This document shows, in pieces, positions 32,288 through 44,944 of a stretch of DNA of 64,000 bases. A model generated the notes under the pieces. It worked only from the letters and a program-made list of their open reading frames with translations, had not been told where the DNA came from and ran no database searches. This DNA comes from Romanomermis culicivorax (Eukaryota; Nematoda; Enoplea; Mermithida; Mermithidae): assembly GCA_963922205.1 (NCBI GenBank), contig CAWUHX010000218.1, positions 434,001 through 498,000 on the forward strand, given 5' to 3'. Every line of letters begins with the position of its first letter. The first letter of the stretch is position 1. The position numbers and the translations under genes are program-made.

Positions 32288-33368
32288 CAGGCTTTTTTTT
32301 GGTTTGAAAACCAGGAGCCAAATGGCTCCTAGGCCTAAATTTTTAGGGGCCAAATTAAAATTTTGGGAGCCAAAAATTTTTAATTGAAGAATATTGAAAA
32401 AGCGTGCTTGTAACACACTGTAGAACGTACTATATAATTAAATTATGTAGATATTCAATCAGTTGATACGAGTTTTAAAAAATCACTGTTCAAAATTTGA
32501 TTTCCACCCAACATTTTCAGTTACAGGCATATTTCCACACGTACAAACATCGGCCGAGAAATCTTTGTGCAAAGAAAATTTTTTATGCAAAAAACGCGAT
32601 ATTTTGTTTAATTTTGCACAAGTCTTCATCCCAGATTGCACTTGAGTTCATTTCCTTCCGACTCAAAAGTATAGGGTTTTGAAATTGCAGCTTCTGTTCT
32701 CATTGTTCCGTTGTTTCCTATATCTTTCCGGCGCTATGCAACGATTTTTTTCAGATTTTGACACTCTAAATGCTGGAAAATCAATTTAAGGATAAATTAT
32801 TCGATAAACATACAAGGTTCGAAAACATGTATTATATCATTTTACAAACTAAAAAATATGTTCATACTTTCATAAGTTTGACAAACTCAAATTAAACTTG
32901 AAATTTATGAAAATCACCTCCATTATAATCATGAATTCAAACTCGGCTTCATATTTAAAATCATAGTTACAAAAATTGAAAAATTGAGATTTTGATCACC
33001 AGAATCCTTTTGCACCAAATGCACCAAAATTCATCTTTTCCATGTCGAACCCCCATGTTTTTTCCCATTCTCGAGATTTTTTTCCAGAAAGTTTGATTTG
33101 TAGAGAAGCAGTGAATATACTAATTTAAAAAATTATATAATAAGATCCGGCGCGAAGCGCCGGAAAATTTTCGAAGTTTCATGATTTTAGAGCCTGTAAA
33201 ACACTTACTTCAAATCTAAAATTGAATGAAAACAGCTACAATTCACTATAATATAAATGAATATGTCAAATTTTTAGGAGCCAAAATGGCTCCTAGACCT
33301 AAAATTATAGGAGCCACTTCCGAACTTTTAGGGGCCCAGGCTCCTAAAATGACTAAAAAAAAAGCCTG
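32288..33368. mobile_element. H: hAT-like MITE with GGAGCC/GGCTCC ends and CCGGCGC core, 1081 bp
   Basis: It starts CAGGCTTTTTTTTGG and ends AAAAAAAAAGCCTG, with exact duplication ACACCAAT at 32280-32287 and 33369-33376. End words are AGGAGCCAAATGGCTCCTAG. The core CCGGCGCGAAGCGCCGG is near 33148 and a partial one near 32728. hAT-1 has the empty site ATTGGTGT at 1556-1563. Confidence 0.93.
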
Positions 33369-33695
33369 ACACCAATACATGCCTGGAAGATCGACTAATG
33401 TGAAAAAAACAGTTTCCCAATGATTTTGGAAAAAACCAAAAAAACCAAAAAACCAGAGATTTTCCAATTTTTTGGTTTTTTTAAAAAACCAAAAAAACCA
33501 AAAACCAAAAAACCAAAGCCTTGCCAACCCTGATTAAGTACCAATTAAAACATGAGATAAAATAGCGCCGCAAAATTTTGAGATTTGGACCTCCTAAAAT
33601 GTACCAAATTGCATCTTTTCAATATGAAAACCCTAAATTTTTCTTCCACATTTGTAGAAAGACCTCAAAAATGTTGGCACTTATCCACTTTGGTC

Positions 33696-34725
33696 CGCTG
33701 TTTTTTTCCACGAACTTTTTTCCACAAATGTGGAAAGGGGTCAATTTTTTTTCCACATGTGGAAAAATTTTTTTTTCGTCTTAAAATCCGTTTTTTGGCT
33801 TAAAAATGCTCACAGACGCTTTATCGCACTGTTTTTGAGCTTTTTCAAGCCTTCCGGTGTTTTTAGAGAAGTTAATTTATTAAAATTGGAGAAAAATTGA
33901 AATGTTCGACTTAAAAGCCTAATCTACAAGCGTTGTTGAACAAGTTTTGTAGCAAACTATCCAAGAGCATAATTGACTCGAATTACACAAGAAATCAATG
34001 GTCAAGTCCTCTCTGATGACAAGTGAAAGCCCAAAAAAGATGGTACTTTCCGGCGCGTAGCGCCGGAAAATTTTTTGGGTATATTGACATTCTAGGATGC
34101 TGGAAAATCATTTTTCCGAACATTTATTTCAAGAATTAGATTCCAATTTAGTGTTCAAGAGTCGTAATTTCTAGAATTTTATTTGAAAAATTTTAAAATC
34201 TGTAATTTATTTGTAAACTCTCATGAACTTGGTCGAAAATATATGAGTAAGAAGAATATAAATTTCCGAAAGATATTTCCAAGAAGCTTTTGAATTGATT
34301 TTACGTTAGCAAAGAAATAATCGCATCATAAATCATAGAGACTTGACGTGTATTCATCTTTCTCAAAAGGAAAAAATGCGAATCTTCATTAAATATGATA
34401 AAATGTTGAAGATAACCAATTAAAACATGAGATACTACGTTTAAGATGATGAAAACTATTATAGATTAAGTGATAAATGAAGGTAGACATGATAAAAGCC
34501 GCGCCTGAACTACTTAATGAATAATGATGATTATTAAAGTTATTACCGGCGCGAAGCGCCGGAAAATTTTGAGATTATGACCTTCTAAAATGCACCAAAA
34601 TGCATCTTTTCAATATGAAAACCCCAAATTTTTCTTCCACATTTGTGGAAAGACCTCAAAAATTTTTTCCACATTCCAGATTTTTTTTCCACATTATAGT
34701 GCAAATGTGGAAAAAAAAAACAGTG
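33696..34725. mobile_element. B2: B-family MITE, 1030 bp, inverse of B1
   Basis: It starts CGCTGTTTTTTTCCACG and ends GTGGAAAAAAAAAACAGTG, with exact duplication CTTTGGTC at 33688-33695 and 34726-34733. Core palindromes are at about 34052 (CCGGCGCGTAGCGCCGG) and 34546 (CCGGCGCGAAGCGCCGG). By eye it is highly similar to B1. Confidence 0.92.
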
Positions 34726-34733
34726 CTTTGGTC

Positions 34734-35217
34734 CACCTGCCGCAGCGTCAACGGTCGGTGTCTACAGTAATTGAGCAGCTATCCTGTGTGAATCAATAAA
34801 AGCATCAACTTGCTTATACGATCTTAGGCTTAGGGGCGTAGCGATGCGCAGGGCGCAGCACGGCTGTCTTCAGTCTATATTTAAGCATTGTGCTCAAGTG
34901 TAAGTGCCTACATCAGCTACAGTAATTTCCTGGTGACGCATGTCACGTGATTATTGACTGAATTTCGCACCCGTAGGGTTGATGTTTCATCCCAAAAGTA
35001 GGATCAACCGAAAATGCCTTGTCTTAACGCGAATGGCCATGGGTTTACGCGGGCGCCCTCGGTACTACGGCTTTTGCCGCTTGCTCCGCTTCCTGGGTGT
35101 CTGATCTTTATCGGCTGTTGACTTGGATCGGGGATGCTCAAATGGAAATACGATCAGTAGATTTGTATTTCTGTTCAACTGCAATCGACAGCTGTCTTAC
35201 TGTAGACGTGATGTTTC
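34734..35217. other. Unassigned, comparatively GC-rich stretch
   Basis: No long frame or recognised repeat. It contains GCGCAGGGCGCAGCACGGC and GACGCATGTCACGTGA words and differs in composition from its surroundings. It could be the edge of the unrecognised element to its right. Confidence 0.25.
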
Positions 35218-35312
35218 TAGTTGAAAAAATTTTATGTTCCATTGGCACAAATTTTTTGGCCTCTTGTGCCAATTGGCACGAATGTCCGTGCACAAAAAAA
35301 AACGCTGGTGCG
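35218..35312. repeat. C3: solitary end of a C-family MITE
   Basis: CATTGGCACAAATTTTTTGG … TTGTGCCAATTGGCACGAAT and the terminus GTGCACAAAAAAAAACGCTG match the C1 right end. The rest of the element is absent. Confidence 0.7.
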
Positions 35313-35685
35313 GTGCGAGCGCAGAGCGCAGGAAAATTTCAACAAATTTCAATTTTGATTCAGTGGAAAGGAAAAGGATAAAATGTAATTTGTTTGTTTA
35401 GGAAGTAAAGAAAGTAGGTTATTAGTCTTTATTTGATTTGATTTTTTGAGATAAGAAAATTTATGGGTGAAAAAGTTATTATAATTGGTGACACACATTA
35501 CGTATAGATGACCAAGAAAGTAAAAAGTAGAGTAAATAAAATAAAATTTGAGGCCAATGAGATAAGCAATGTGATCTGATAAGCACGGCGTTAAATGTGT
35601 CAACAGTATGATTTAGTTTGTTATGACCAGAAAAATGAGCAACTTGGCTAGTGCTCAGTGAAGATAAGAAAAATTTTGAAAAAGT

Positions 35686-38600
35686 GTGTTGACACTAATA
35701 CCGGACAGAGATAGCAAATCCCGACAACACTTGACATCCAGAATCAAATGCAGAGGGAGTACTGTATCTCATGATTGTGAACCACAAAACCTCAGGGGCT
35801 GTGATACTCAAGTACCCAAACCCAGGTATACTGTAGTCAGAGTACGTGCAACTCGCAGGTGTACTGTAACCAAATTAGCTCTATGGCGGTACAGTAACCC
35901 CTCAGATCACAAGCAGTGGAAAGAGACCCAAATGAAAGAAAAGAAAAGAAATAAAAGGAAGAGAACTCAGAGGAGATTTGTCAGAATACTCGATTTAAAC
36001 TGGACTCTGGGAAATTTTCACTCTTGGGGATTGACTCTGGGGGAAAACCTAACACAAGGAAATTTATTAAAGCTCACGGGCGGTACAACACGCATAAGGC
36101 GAAAAATTGCACACAAGAATCATCAATTTGATCACTCCTAAGGGCTAATCCTGGCTTACTGTGATAAAAACTCTACTCAAACGCGGTGCAATTTGAGTTG
36201 GCAACAAAACTTGAACATAGGGCCATTTTCCGACCTAAGGGGCAGTATACCTGCTTTAAGGGTGTTTCTGACTTACATGAGGGAAAAAGATCATCCTAAG
36301 GGTCAGAAGTCCCACTCAGAATGCGAATCAGCTGACCTGAGAGAGGTTTCCCCACTCAAGTGGTGATTCTCATGATTCGAGAGAGGTTTCCCCACTCGAA
36401 CCGAAATTTACCAAATTGATAGAGGTATCTCCACTCAAAAGGGTAAAGGTTCATTCCTATGAGCTGTGAGCCAGACTTAAAGGTCGATTTTCCAGCCTCA
36501 CCATGTCACATTGAGTAGATTGGTGATCAGTCACATTGATTGGTAAACCCATACCATATCCTGTAGGAAATACGGCCATGACACTGTGGGTGACATGCTG
36601 TGACCCTGTTGGGTGGCTCCATTTGATTATTCAGTTTGGGAACCAACCCAGCTGGTACTACCCCTGGAAAACCTATAGTGTACCTCGGCCTTGTCCTAGG
36701 GTTCAGCCGTAGAATAATGGACAACACGGCCAGGTCAGGGGTGGCAATCCCTTGTCCTCATTCGCTGAGAATGAGGGACTGTGCCATTTGTGGAATGGCT
36801 TACTGTGGGGGACCCGATTGTAAACCTAAATCCCCTTATTGGCCCTGACCTTAAGGGTTCAAGGGCTTTTCTAACTGAGGGTACTCTCAAGGGGAAACTG
36901 GCTTAGAAAGGATTCCCATAAATATACCCTCAACAATAATAACCCCTGAGAAGACTCACTTGATCCTCTTCTCAAAGTACTTGGCGCTGGGCGAAAAGTT
37001 CAGATCCCTTTGCGGGAACATCTGAGAAAGACCAGAAGTTGTTACTTCGATCTAGACCATTTTGTCTTGACTATGGTCGGGCCTAACCTAGAGAAACTAT
37101 GCTTTCAGCTAGGTATCTGTCTGGAAACCTTCAGGTTAAAGGGACTATTCATGGAATTTTACTTAATAGATGTGGGCCCTTACCAGCATACATGCATGTG
37201 GGGGGTTTGGGGGGGGGTTGACCCCCAGCAGATTTGACCACCCCAGCAATGATCCAGAAGATCACAAAGGTAAACGAGCAAGTGAGAAGAGAAAGTCATC
37301 ATAAAAATAGGAATGATGCTGTAGTTGAACAATTTTTCTAAATAAAGCATATATACTTGAAGTCCAAAAAAGTAAACATTAAAACTTTGAAAACTGCAGT
37401 ATAGGCATATAATTTCCTATGTCTTACTAATATAAAATAAAGAATATGCTGCTTGGATATTATAAGACCTATCGAAGACTTTTTTTCATTATCAGGAACA
37501 AAAAAATTTGTATTCCACCCCCTGTCCTAGCTGACCCCCTGCAGAATTTCTATGCTGTGCATGTATGCTTACCAGTATGACTTCACACTTCGGGCGAACC
37601 ATGATTGGTTTGCCAAGAGAGCTATATTACCGAAAGAGATGAGGTATGCAGCTCTAGACCTTACTAGTTATGTTTTCAGCAATCCATTATGGCATGGCAG
37701 ATTACTAGCTGATGCAAATGCAAGTCTTTGGTCATGACAAAATGAAACCCAAGCAGATCAACAGTATTGCCCTTCATTTTTATCAACAATATTTTACAAT
37801 TCTGGGGCATATTAATCACGAAATGGGATTAGGGTCTCAGGTGATGAAAACCGATCAGGTACAGCCTAATATGGTGTACCATATGATAGTGTGAAATGTA
37901 CAATCGATGGGCTGTACAAATGCATGTAAATCAAACAGATCATTGTACAGAAGTATCAGAGTGCAATCCTGCCAGAGCAAGAGACATCCCTCTGCAGAGT
38001 AGATTTTACCCACTGATCCTGAGGGACAGTAAGCCACTCAAAAATGATGGCCACACCAAGGACAGGGATCCTGATGATATACAAGATGTTCAAATTCCAG
38101 ACTGGGATAATATTAGTGTGGATATACTGGAAAATCTCAAGTGTTATTGGGATTTAGATGGTAAAATATCATTGACCTTATAAGAGAATGCTAAGCTATA
38201 CTGGCATCAAGCGGGGAAGCCTAAAGAAATGCCACAGGAAGCATTCTCCTGTAACACTCATTACCCAGTCCGCATTGAAGGCCATAAGCAAGTGTACAAG
38301 ACTAATTTCTACACTCCAAATTTGGCCAGAATATCAAAGGTATTGGATGAGCAAAACTTCATGGAGTTAGAGCAAATCTGTAAATTTATGCCTTTGGCCT
38401 ATCATTTGGCATGGCCACATTCTAGAGGGGAGTGCGATTTTGAAACGTTGCAATTATTAAGTTATAACTTCCTCAATAGTTATACTAGAGATGGCCAGGA
38501 AGCGATAAAATGAATGTCCTGGAAGTCAGGTGATCCCCTGACTTATTATTTAGAACTTGCCCTCCTAAACCCGTTAAAGATCGGGGTATATGCTTGACAC

Positions 38601-38840
38601 AATTGATTTGGATTCATGCCGCTGCAATTCAGAGAATCAGAAGCAAAACTCGAAATTGTCGAATATAAATCCATTTTGAAGGACAAAGCCTGCAAGGTAA
38701 ATCCGTATTATTACGTGATTTTCTACTATCTAGCCTTTGAGACTTTGACACCTGGAATGTGGTACCCAATGACAGCAGATGCTAATCCAGTGGATTACCG
38801 AACCACATCTTTCATTTGCAAAACTCAGCAAGCAGCTTAA
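35686..38840 (+). pseudogene. Decayed protein-coding tract of unknown family, split by MITE L2
   Basis: I do not recognise it. The first part (35686-36141) has a cysteine-containing, basic frame with RYTVVRVRATRRCTVTKLAL and a lysine/arginine-rich stretch. From about 36960 one frame reads CYFDLDHFVLTMVGPNLEKL, is cut by L2 at 37187-37567 and continues in frame with YDFTLRANHDWFAKRAIL. Further blocks are QINSIALHFYQQYFTILGHI, VQIPDWDNISVDILENLKCY, LARISKVLDEQNFMELEQIC and, at 38616-38840, ACKVNPYYYVIFYYLAFETL, separated by stops or frameshifts. The composition is unlike the flanks and looks like real coding sequence. It may be a retroelement or an endogenous viral sequence; nothing here decides it. 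Confidence 0.45.
37187..37567. mobile_element. L2: L-family MITE, 381 bp
   Basis: CATACATGCATG … GTGCATGTATG with exact duplication CTTACCAG at 37179-37186 and 37568-37575. Removing it and one duplication copy restores the reading frame of the surrounding tract. Confidence 0.92.
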
Positions 38841-40096
38841 TTGTGATAAATTTATCAACATAAACAATCTGCTTGCTGCACCGATCAGGGTGGTACATGA
38901 GCTATATGTACTTTCAACGGTGGCTCGTTTTTCGTATCTTCCACAAGACTACATATGCACACTCAGGCCTTTTTTGTTGCAGTAGAGTAGGTAGAACACT
39001 AAAATACCCATTTGATTTTCGAAATCCCTGGAAGATAACACTCTTTGACGATTGCAAAACCAGTGGTTCGGAATTCATGCAGAATTCAATGACTGTATGC
39101 GTTCGACTAAAAAAGTATCTCAGTTCTGTTGTAATTTCTTTTCAGACAAGGTTTCACACATATTCTATACAGTTTTCAGAATCTCAGACGTCATTTTCAT
39201 TTAAACATTCAATCAAAAAAGTGAAATCACAGCCTAATTTTTGTAAAATACTTGTTAATTGAACGGTGGACATATACTGTTCCATTTTACACATAACTTC
39301 CACTGTATGGCTTTTCATTTGATCAAAAATTTTTAACTTTAGCTGACTGTGCTCAAACTTATAGTCCTTTTACCTTTACAGTTGAAAGCACGAACTTTTT
39401 ACAAAAAGCTCGTGCTTCCAACCAGTTTTATTAATTACATTTGACAGATTACACACTACAGCAAAAGCTATAGCCTGTTTGCTATGAACATGGCAGATGC
39501 AATGACAACCGAGAAAGTAGGTTCAATTTGATACAATTGTGCTGATGTACAACGGATGCAGTCGTACATTTTTCTCTAAACCTGTAGATTTGATGTTGCG
39601 CATCCAAGTTACGGGTCCAGGCCTGACATCTTGTAACGTGTGCTGCTGCAGGCGCTGCAGACCTGTTCGCCCTATGTGCGGGTACCGTTACTCAATATTT
39701 TCGTGCACTTTTCACAAAAGATTATCCTTGGTATAAACAAATGCATTTCTGCAATTTTCGAGGGAAGGGGTTTCTGACCATGGGGAATTCGAGGGACGCA
39801 ATTACTTGCACTACAAATTTTCCGGTGCGTAAACATAGGTATTTCTGCGATATTTTGGATCGAGGGGTTCTGACCATGAGGAATTCAGTCGATATGTTCA
39901 CTTTACACTCTGTTTACAAGGTGTTCTAAGTACAGTGCAGTTTACACATCTTTTACTTCTACCGAAAGTGAGAATTCATAGCCTAAAAATTGTTTTTTAT
40001 TCTTTCTTTGACGTACAGAAGGCCAAATTTAAAACTTCAATGTGCTTCTGTGAAGGTTTTCATGCATGGTTGGGGCCCACTAAATAGAGGTGGACT
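38841..40096. other. No gene recognised; local tandem duplication
   Basis: Two diverged ~95-bp units lie head to tail at 39738-39830 and 39835-39925, both with ATTTCTGC…GGGGTTTCTGACCATG-like words. A hairpin, GCACGAACTTTTTACAAAAA then GCTCGTGC, is at 39388-39415. Nothing else is seen. Confidence 0.4.
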
Positions 40097-41838
40097 AGTT
40101 TATTAGAAAATGCCCCGATAGGGCAGAAAAAAGAAGAATATACCTGTTTGGATAGTTACCAAGCTTGAAAAAGGAGCGGACTAGATTTTTGAGAACTTGG
40201 CTTAAATTTGAAAAAATTTACTTTTCTAATATTGGATTTTCACTCTTTCTCATTAAAAAATTTTCCATGTCTGTGAAAAAGTATATTCTGCAACTGAGTG
40301 CATCGAGACACTTTCCAACCATACATGTGTATCTCTGAAATTTTGAGGAGGGCACTTGGATGAACCCTGGTTTTTTGTCGTTTTTTGAAACAACAAATTC
40401 AAGAAAAGTTGGCAAAAAAAAATTTTTTCATACAAAATTTTGCAGTTTCAAAACTCTTGTGGTAGTTTGCACCCCCATGTCCAACCTCACACATGTGTGC
40501 CGCCAACTCGTTGAACTTTTTTACTGAATTTAGTGTGTTAATAAAACAGAAATCAACTGTGCAAAAGTGACACATAAAATCCCACTCAGTTTAAAAGAAA
40601 AGCTACAGGACAAAGTCTTCTCAAAACTAAATTGATTGTGCATTTAATTCAGTCATTTTATATAACATAATGGTATAGATTTCACTCCGTAAGTTCTAAT
40701 GATTACAAGCTGTAAAAAAATTTATTCTCACAATATAGGTACTTGAAATCAACTTATCACAGGTGTTTATTGAAACTATTCAACAAAATAGCATTAATCG
40801 CTGTTTTTAGATTTGAACTAAAATTTGCAGGAAGAGCGCTTTTTGCTGAATCGAAGACGGAAGCAATTTCACCCATCCAGATCGCTCCTGTTCTGCTTTC
40901 AAAACAGTCGTACTGTTGCCATGGGAGTGCGAATAGAGTGGGGGAGAAGCGGGAACGTGATTTAACGCATACCCCTGATATAGGCATATCTGAATCAGAA
41001 GCTTTTTAATTAAATTTTTGTATGCTTTACCCTGTTGCCCGATTTGCATATGGTGCCCAATGACTGCAACCAAGCCCCAGTTGCACTAAAGGGGCCTACG
41101 CTCGAGCTCAAGATAATCTCGAACAAAAAGGCGACTCTGTTTGATCTCAAGTTCGGTATGTCATCAGGATTATAACGAGCTGAATGTCGAGATCATCCCC
41201 AACTCGAGCTGTCGGCTTGCACTAACATTTTCGCATAATTTTCTTATCTCTAAAGCAAATAAATATAAAAATTATTGTAATTTCCAAACTCGAATTAAAC
41301 CTCAGTATTAATTAGTTAATCCTGAAGTGGGTATTGTTTGTGCACTGTAAGAAAATAATCTCGACATTGCGATTAGGATCAGCAATTTAGTTCCGATGAT
41401 GGGATTATCCAACCTCAGGTTTCTTTAGAGTTCCGAAAATTACTATAATGTGCCTTCCTCGCTATTTTTCAGCCAGTGAGAGGCAGGAGCTTTGAATCGG
41501 TCAGGAGTTAGAAAGCTATTGGTTTACTATTTCTATACATTCGAGTGAAGTCAGCTATGGGCATCACTGCATATAATTTTCATATAGAAAAAATTTTACC
41601 GTAGTTGATGCCTGGGGAAGGACAAAATGCACGTTGCTGCAGAATATACTTTTTCACAGACATGGAAAATTTTTTAATGAGAAAGAATGAAAATCCAATA
41701 TTAAAAAAGTAAAGTTTTTCAAATTTAACCTAAATTCTCAAAAATTTAGTCCGCTCATTCTCCAAGCTTGACGATCCAAGCATGGTATATTCTTCTATTT
41801 TCTGTCCCATCAGGGCATTTTCTAATGAACTATTTTTT
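40097..41838. mobile_element. R: element with ~200-bp inverted repeats, no gene seen
   Basis: The left arm about 40097-40294 (TTATTAGAAAATGCCC … GTGAAAAAGTATATTCTGCA) recurs in inverse at about 41638-41838. By eye more than four fifths of positions agree. The 1.3 kb between has no recognisable product. A target duplication was not identified. Outside the right arm lies GATTAGAGGGCGCTG. Fold-back or MULE-like origin is possible. Confidence 0.6.
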
Positions 41839-42041
41839 AAATGGTCAGAGGTGCGCCGCTGATTAGAGGGCGCTGTTAATTTGAGGGCGCCTTTTATTCG
41901 AATAAATACGGTATTCTGAAGCGCATCGAACCTCTTTGGCGATGTCAATTCAAGAGGCGTGCTTAAGAGAGTAGTCGTCTGTCATCTTACGAATAAGAAC
42001 TCATGATTTACTGTGTTTCCAGGTCCCTGGAATTCATTTTC

Positions 42042-42430
42042 GGCAGAGTCTATTAGCCGGATACGGCGAATATAATATTTTATATTGGCAGTATACTGTT
42101 AATAGTGCCTGCTGTATAAGACCTACTATCAGCCGTACGAAAAGTACAGTATATCTCATCTCATCAATTTTTCACTGACATCTCTATCTTGCGGATCAGA
42201 TTGCAGATTTGTCAGCTGTTACCTACCAGCCTGGCACATTGCATACAGTTTATGTTTTCATAATTATTCTAAATTGTGTACAAATTTATTAAAATCCATT
42301 CGATTTACATGATAAACTGGTCGATATCAATATATGAGGAAACTTTTGTGCACAATATAGCTTAATTTTTTGATGATTTTCAGGATAGATTGTTATGTAC
42401 AAGCCATTGAACTTCATAATTTGCACAAAA
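42042..42430. repeat. MULE left terminal inverted repeat
   Basis: Pairs with 44887-45276, with few differences seen by eye. Its inner part overlaps the 3' end of the transposase frame. Confidence 0.9.
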
Positions 42431-44944
42431 CAGCCATTTTGTTTTTTCAAACGTTGGGTTGGTGGAGATGGATAATCGTTGTTGAAAAATAGTCGGATCA
42501 AATCCGATACTTTATTCAAAATATCCGTAATAAAGTCACCATAGTTCATAGTATTGGCTTCTGCATGAGAGAGTTCAAGTTGATCTATTTGCTTTTTACG
42601 AAAACACCTTTGCTTCTCTGTCAAACCCTTTACATTACCCATGATCTTACGCTGTTTTCTAAAAGAAAGTAACTGATCTGGTGAGTCTTGATCATTTTTG
42701 AACTCGGAAGCCTCACTAAAATCATCAGATCTCTTTCTCAACATTGTGGTTTGACACTGATGGTAGAAGATCGCTCACGATGCTTCCAGTTTTCGACATG
42801 CTAACATCAGTTTCAGCATTTGCTGTTTCCAAATCGAAGCTTTTTTCCACCAGTTCATCAGTTTTTGAAATAACCATCGACATAGGCTCAGATGTATTTA
42901 GGCCATTGAAAAAATTTTTTAACTGTTCATATTGCTCTTCAAATTCTGTGAAACTTAATTTGCTGCAGACGTCACAAACTCGCATGGCTAGTTTCAACAT
43001 TTTGTTGTATTTTTCATTTACAGACAAAATTTTATTTTTTGAACTATCTATAACATATTGGGATAGAATTTTTGGCAATTTTTTTCAACAATGAACCATC
43101 ATGACTGAAGTTATCAGGAACAGACGTAATGAATTTAAACCATTGGAAACATTGTGAAATAAGGTTCAAATCAAATATTTCTAAATTTTCCGAATTTCTA
43201 ACAGCCATAATGTGACGACAAGGCAACTCAAAATGGCAGAAAAATTTACAAGAACATTTACGATCCTGTATAATGGTATATTTGGAGTCAGAATCCGTTT
43301 TGGAAACATTAGTCGCTCCATCATTGTTGATGATCTGCAATTTTCGAAGGTCTCTCTGAAACAAATTATATTCTGCACTGAGCTTGGAAGCAGAAAAATC
43401 GGTGAAATGTTTGAACAGAAATTCTTTTTGTTCTAATGAAGGAATGTTGGGAATAATTTTGCCTTTACATTTTTCCACGCATTCCTGATGCTTTACATCG
43501 AACGTATGCATAGAAATAAATTTTATCAGATTTTCGATGCATAACGACATTCGCGAATACGGATTTATTACGTCTTTGATATGTTTATTTTGTGCTTCAA
43601 TCTGATTAGTATCATTAATTCCAAAATTCGTGAGATTTTTCCGAAAGAGGTAAGCCCACATTTCCTTACAGCTCATCCAGTTAGATGTGACAATTTCTTT
43701 GAAATGACTTGGGATTAATTTATCATTCAGGAGCTCAGTCCAACTGTCATCAAAGACGTCAAACTTTCTTGCGTGTAATAGTCTTTTCAGCAACGTCAAT
43801 ACACGTTTTGATATTCTGTAAAGTCAAATTAGACTTGCCTTATCTCACATGACTCACTAGGGGTAAACTTCATTTCTCGAATTATTTTCTGAAAATTTCG
43901 TTCGACATGAACCATACATTAGTAGAACAGTTGCGTTCTGGAAAGTATTCTGAGCCGCCTTAACGGACTCAAAATCCTTGTCCAAGACAACAATTTTAGT
44001 ATTGTCTACACTATCCTGATTAATGATTTTAAACTGTTCGAAACAAAATGTCGCTAGATATTCAGTCTCCGAGCTCAAAATTGCTGCAGCAACAATGCGG
44101 CTGATACGATTCTTATCTAGCGCAGTGAATAAAAAAAACATAGTTGATGTTGTTTAAACGATAAGTTCCATCTACTTCAACTAATTCTGGAAATTCGATA
44201 AACCATTGACGCATGAGACTAGTTTGAAAAAAGATTATATCCACAACATTTGATTGTGGGTCTGATATAACTTTGAGATACGAGCTTGGATCAGTCTTCT
44301 TCACATTTTCAAGAAAATAAATGGTTTTTGGAACTTCGTTGGCTTTCTCAGAACTGCGAGCAGCATCTATGATGTTTCTAATATCATGATTAGTCACTTG
44401 TTTACCTTCAGTGGAGCGAATTTCCTCAGCAATTAATTTTACATTAGCTCCCCACTGGGCTGCTTTTACAATGAAATCTCTTGCATCTCCGTCTAATCTT
44501 CTTTTATGTGGGAAATGAGACAATAATTCTTCAGAAACTTCGTGATTATGTTTGAAATTCGAGCGAGTGACTTTCAGTTTATTTTCTGCATTAGTGAAAT
44601 TAATATTTAAACGACAGCTACACCCCACAGCTCCAAAATAACTTCGATTGGGTCGTAGGCCTATCCAGTTGCCCTACAACGAATACCATTCCTGCAAACT
44701 ATAACAAGCTTTGAAAAAAAAATTTCTTTTCATCGTTATGAAAATGTTTACAGGACCTGATTGAAAATGAATGAAAAGTTTCACTTTCTAGCCATTCGAT
44801 GGCTTTGGCGAGATCTTGGAAGCAACCAAAAATCGAAGCTTTCGAAGCATCTGCAGTGGACAGGTCAATAATCTTCGGCTGCAGTATTTTGTGCAAATTA
44901 TGAAGTTCAATGGCTTGTACAGAACAATCCATCTTGAAAATCAT
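42289..44944 (-). pseudogene. MULE transposase with SWIM zinc finger (ZSWIM-like), frameshifted
   Basis: Blocks in order: N-terminal segment 44944-44699; FAR1/ZSWIM-type region with AVGCSCRLNI and HNHEVSEELL (44667-44300); catalytic start ELVEVDGTYRLNN with the first DDE Asp (about 44170); middle region with DKDFESVKAA (about 43980); HXXE-like region; and the SWIM finger CSCKFFCHFELPCRH (C-x-C-x(n)-C-x-H, about 43245-43200) followed by a C-terminal tail. Frames change at about 44135 (in an A-run), 43880, 43060 and 42735, and a stop lies near 44672. The product is broken in several places and cannot act as a transposase. Confidence 0.85.

Larger units (their letters stand above)
30905..33532. 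mobile_element. hAT-2: non-autonomous hAT-type element with two nested MITEs
   Basis: Ends are CAGGGTTGGCAAAAAC and CCTTGCCAACCCTG, with exact 8-bp duplication ATTAAGTA at 30897-30904 and 33533-33540. Both arms are rich in AAAAACC/GGTTTTT words. A4 (231 bp) and H (1081 bp) are nested, leaving about 1.3 kb of its own sequence. hAT-1 at 1452-2931 is an inverse copy. No transposase frame is visible. Confidence 0.93.
30720..33687. mobile_element. B3: old B-family copy, split by hAT-2
   Basis: B-type sequence (GATTTTACGTTAGCAAAGAA) at 30720-30896 resumes at 33541 with CCAATTAAAACATGAGATAA and runs to the CTTCCACATTTGTAGAAAG end word near 33645. A deletion has fused the arm to the core remnant AGCGCCGCAAAATTTT. 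Termini are lost. Confidence 0.6.

Noticed and set aside
42289-44944. MULE frame breaks as introns
   Set aside because: Gaps between frames are near zero or tens of bases, and the protein continues directly in a shifted frame (for example in an A-run near 44135).
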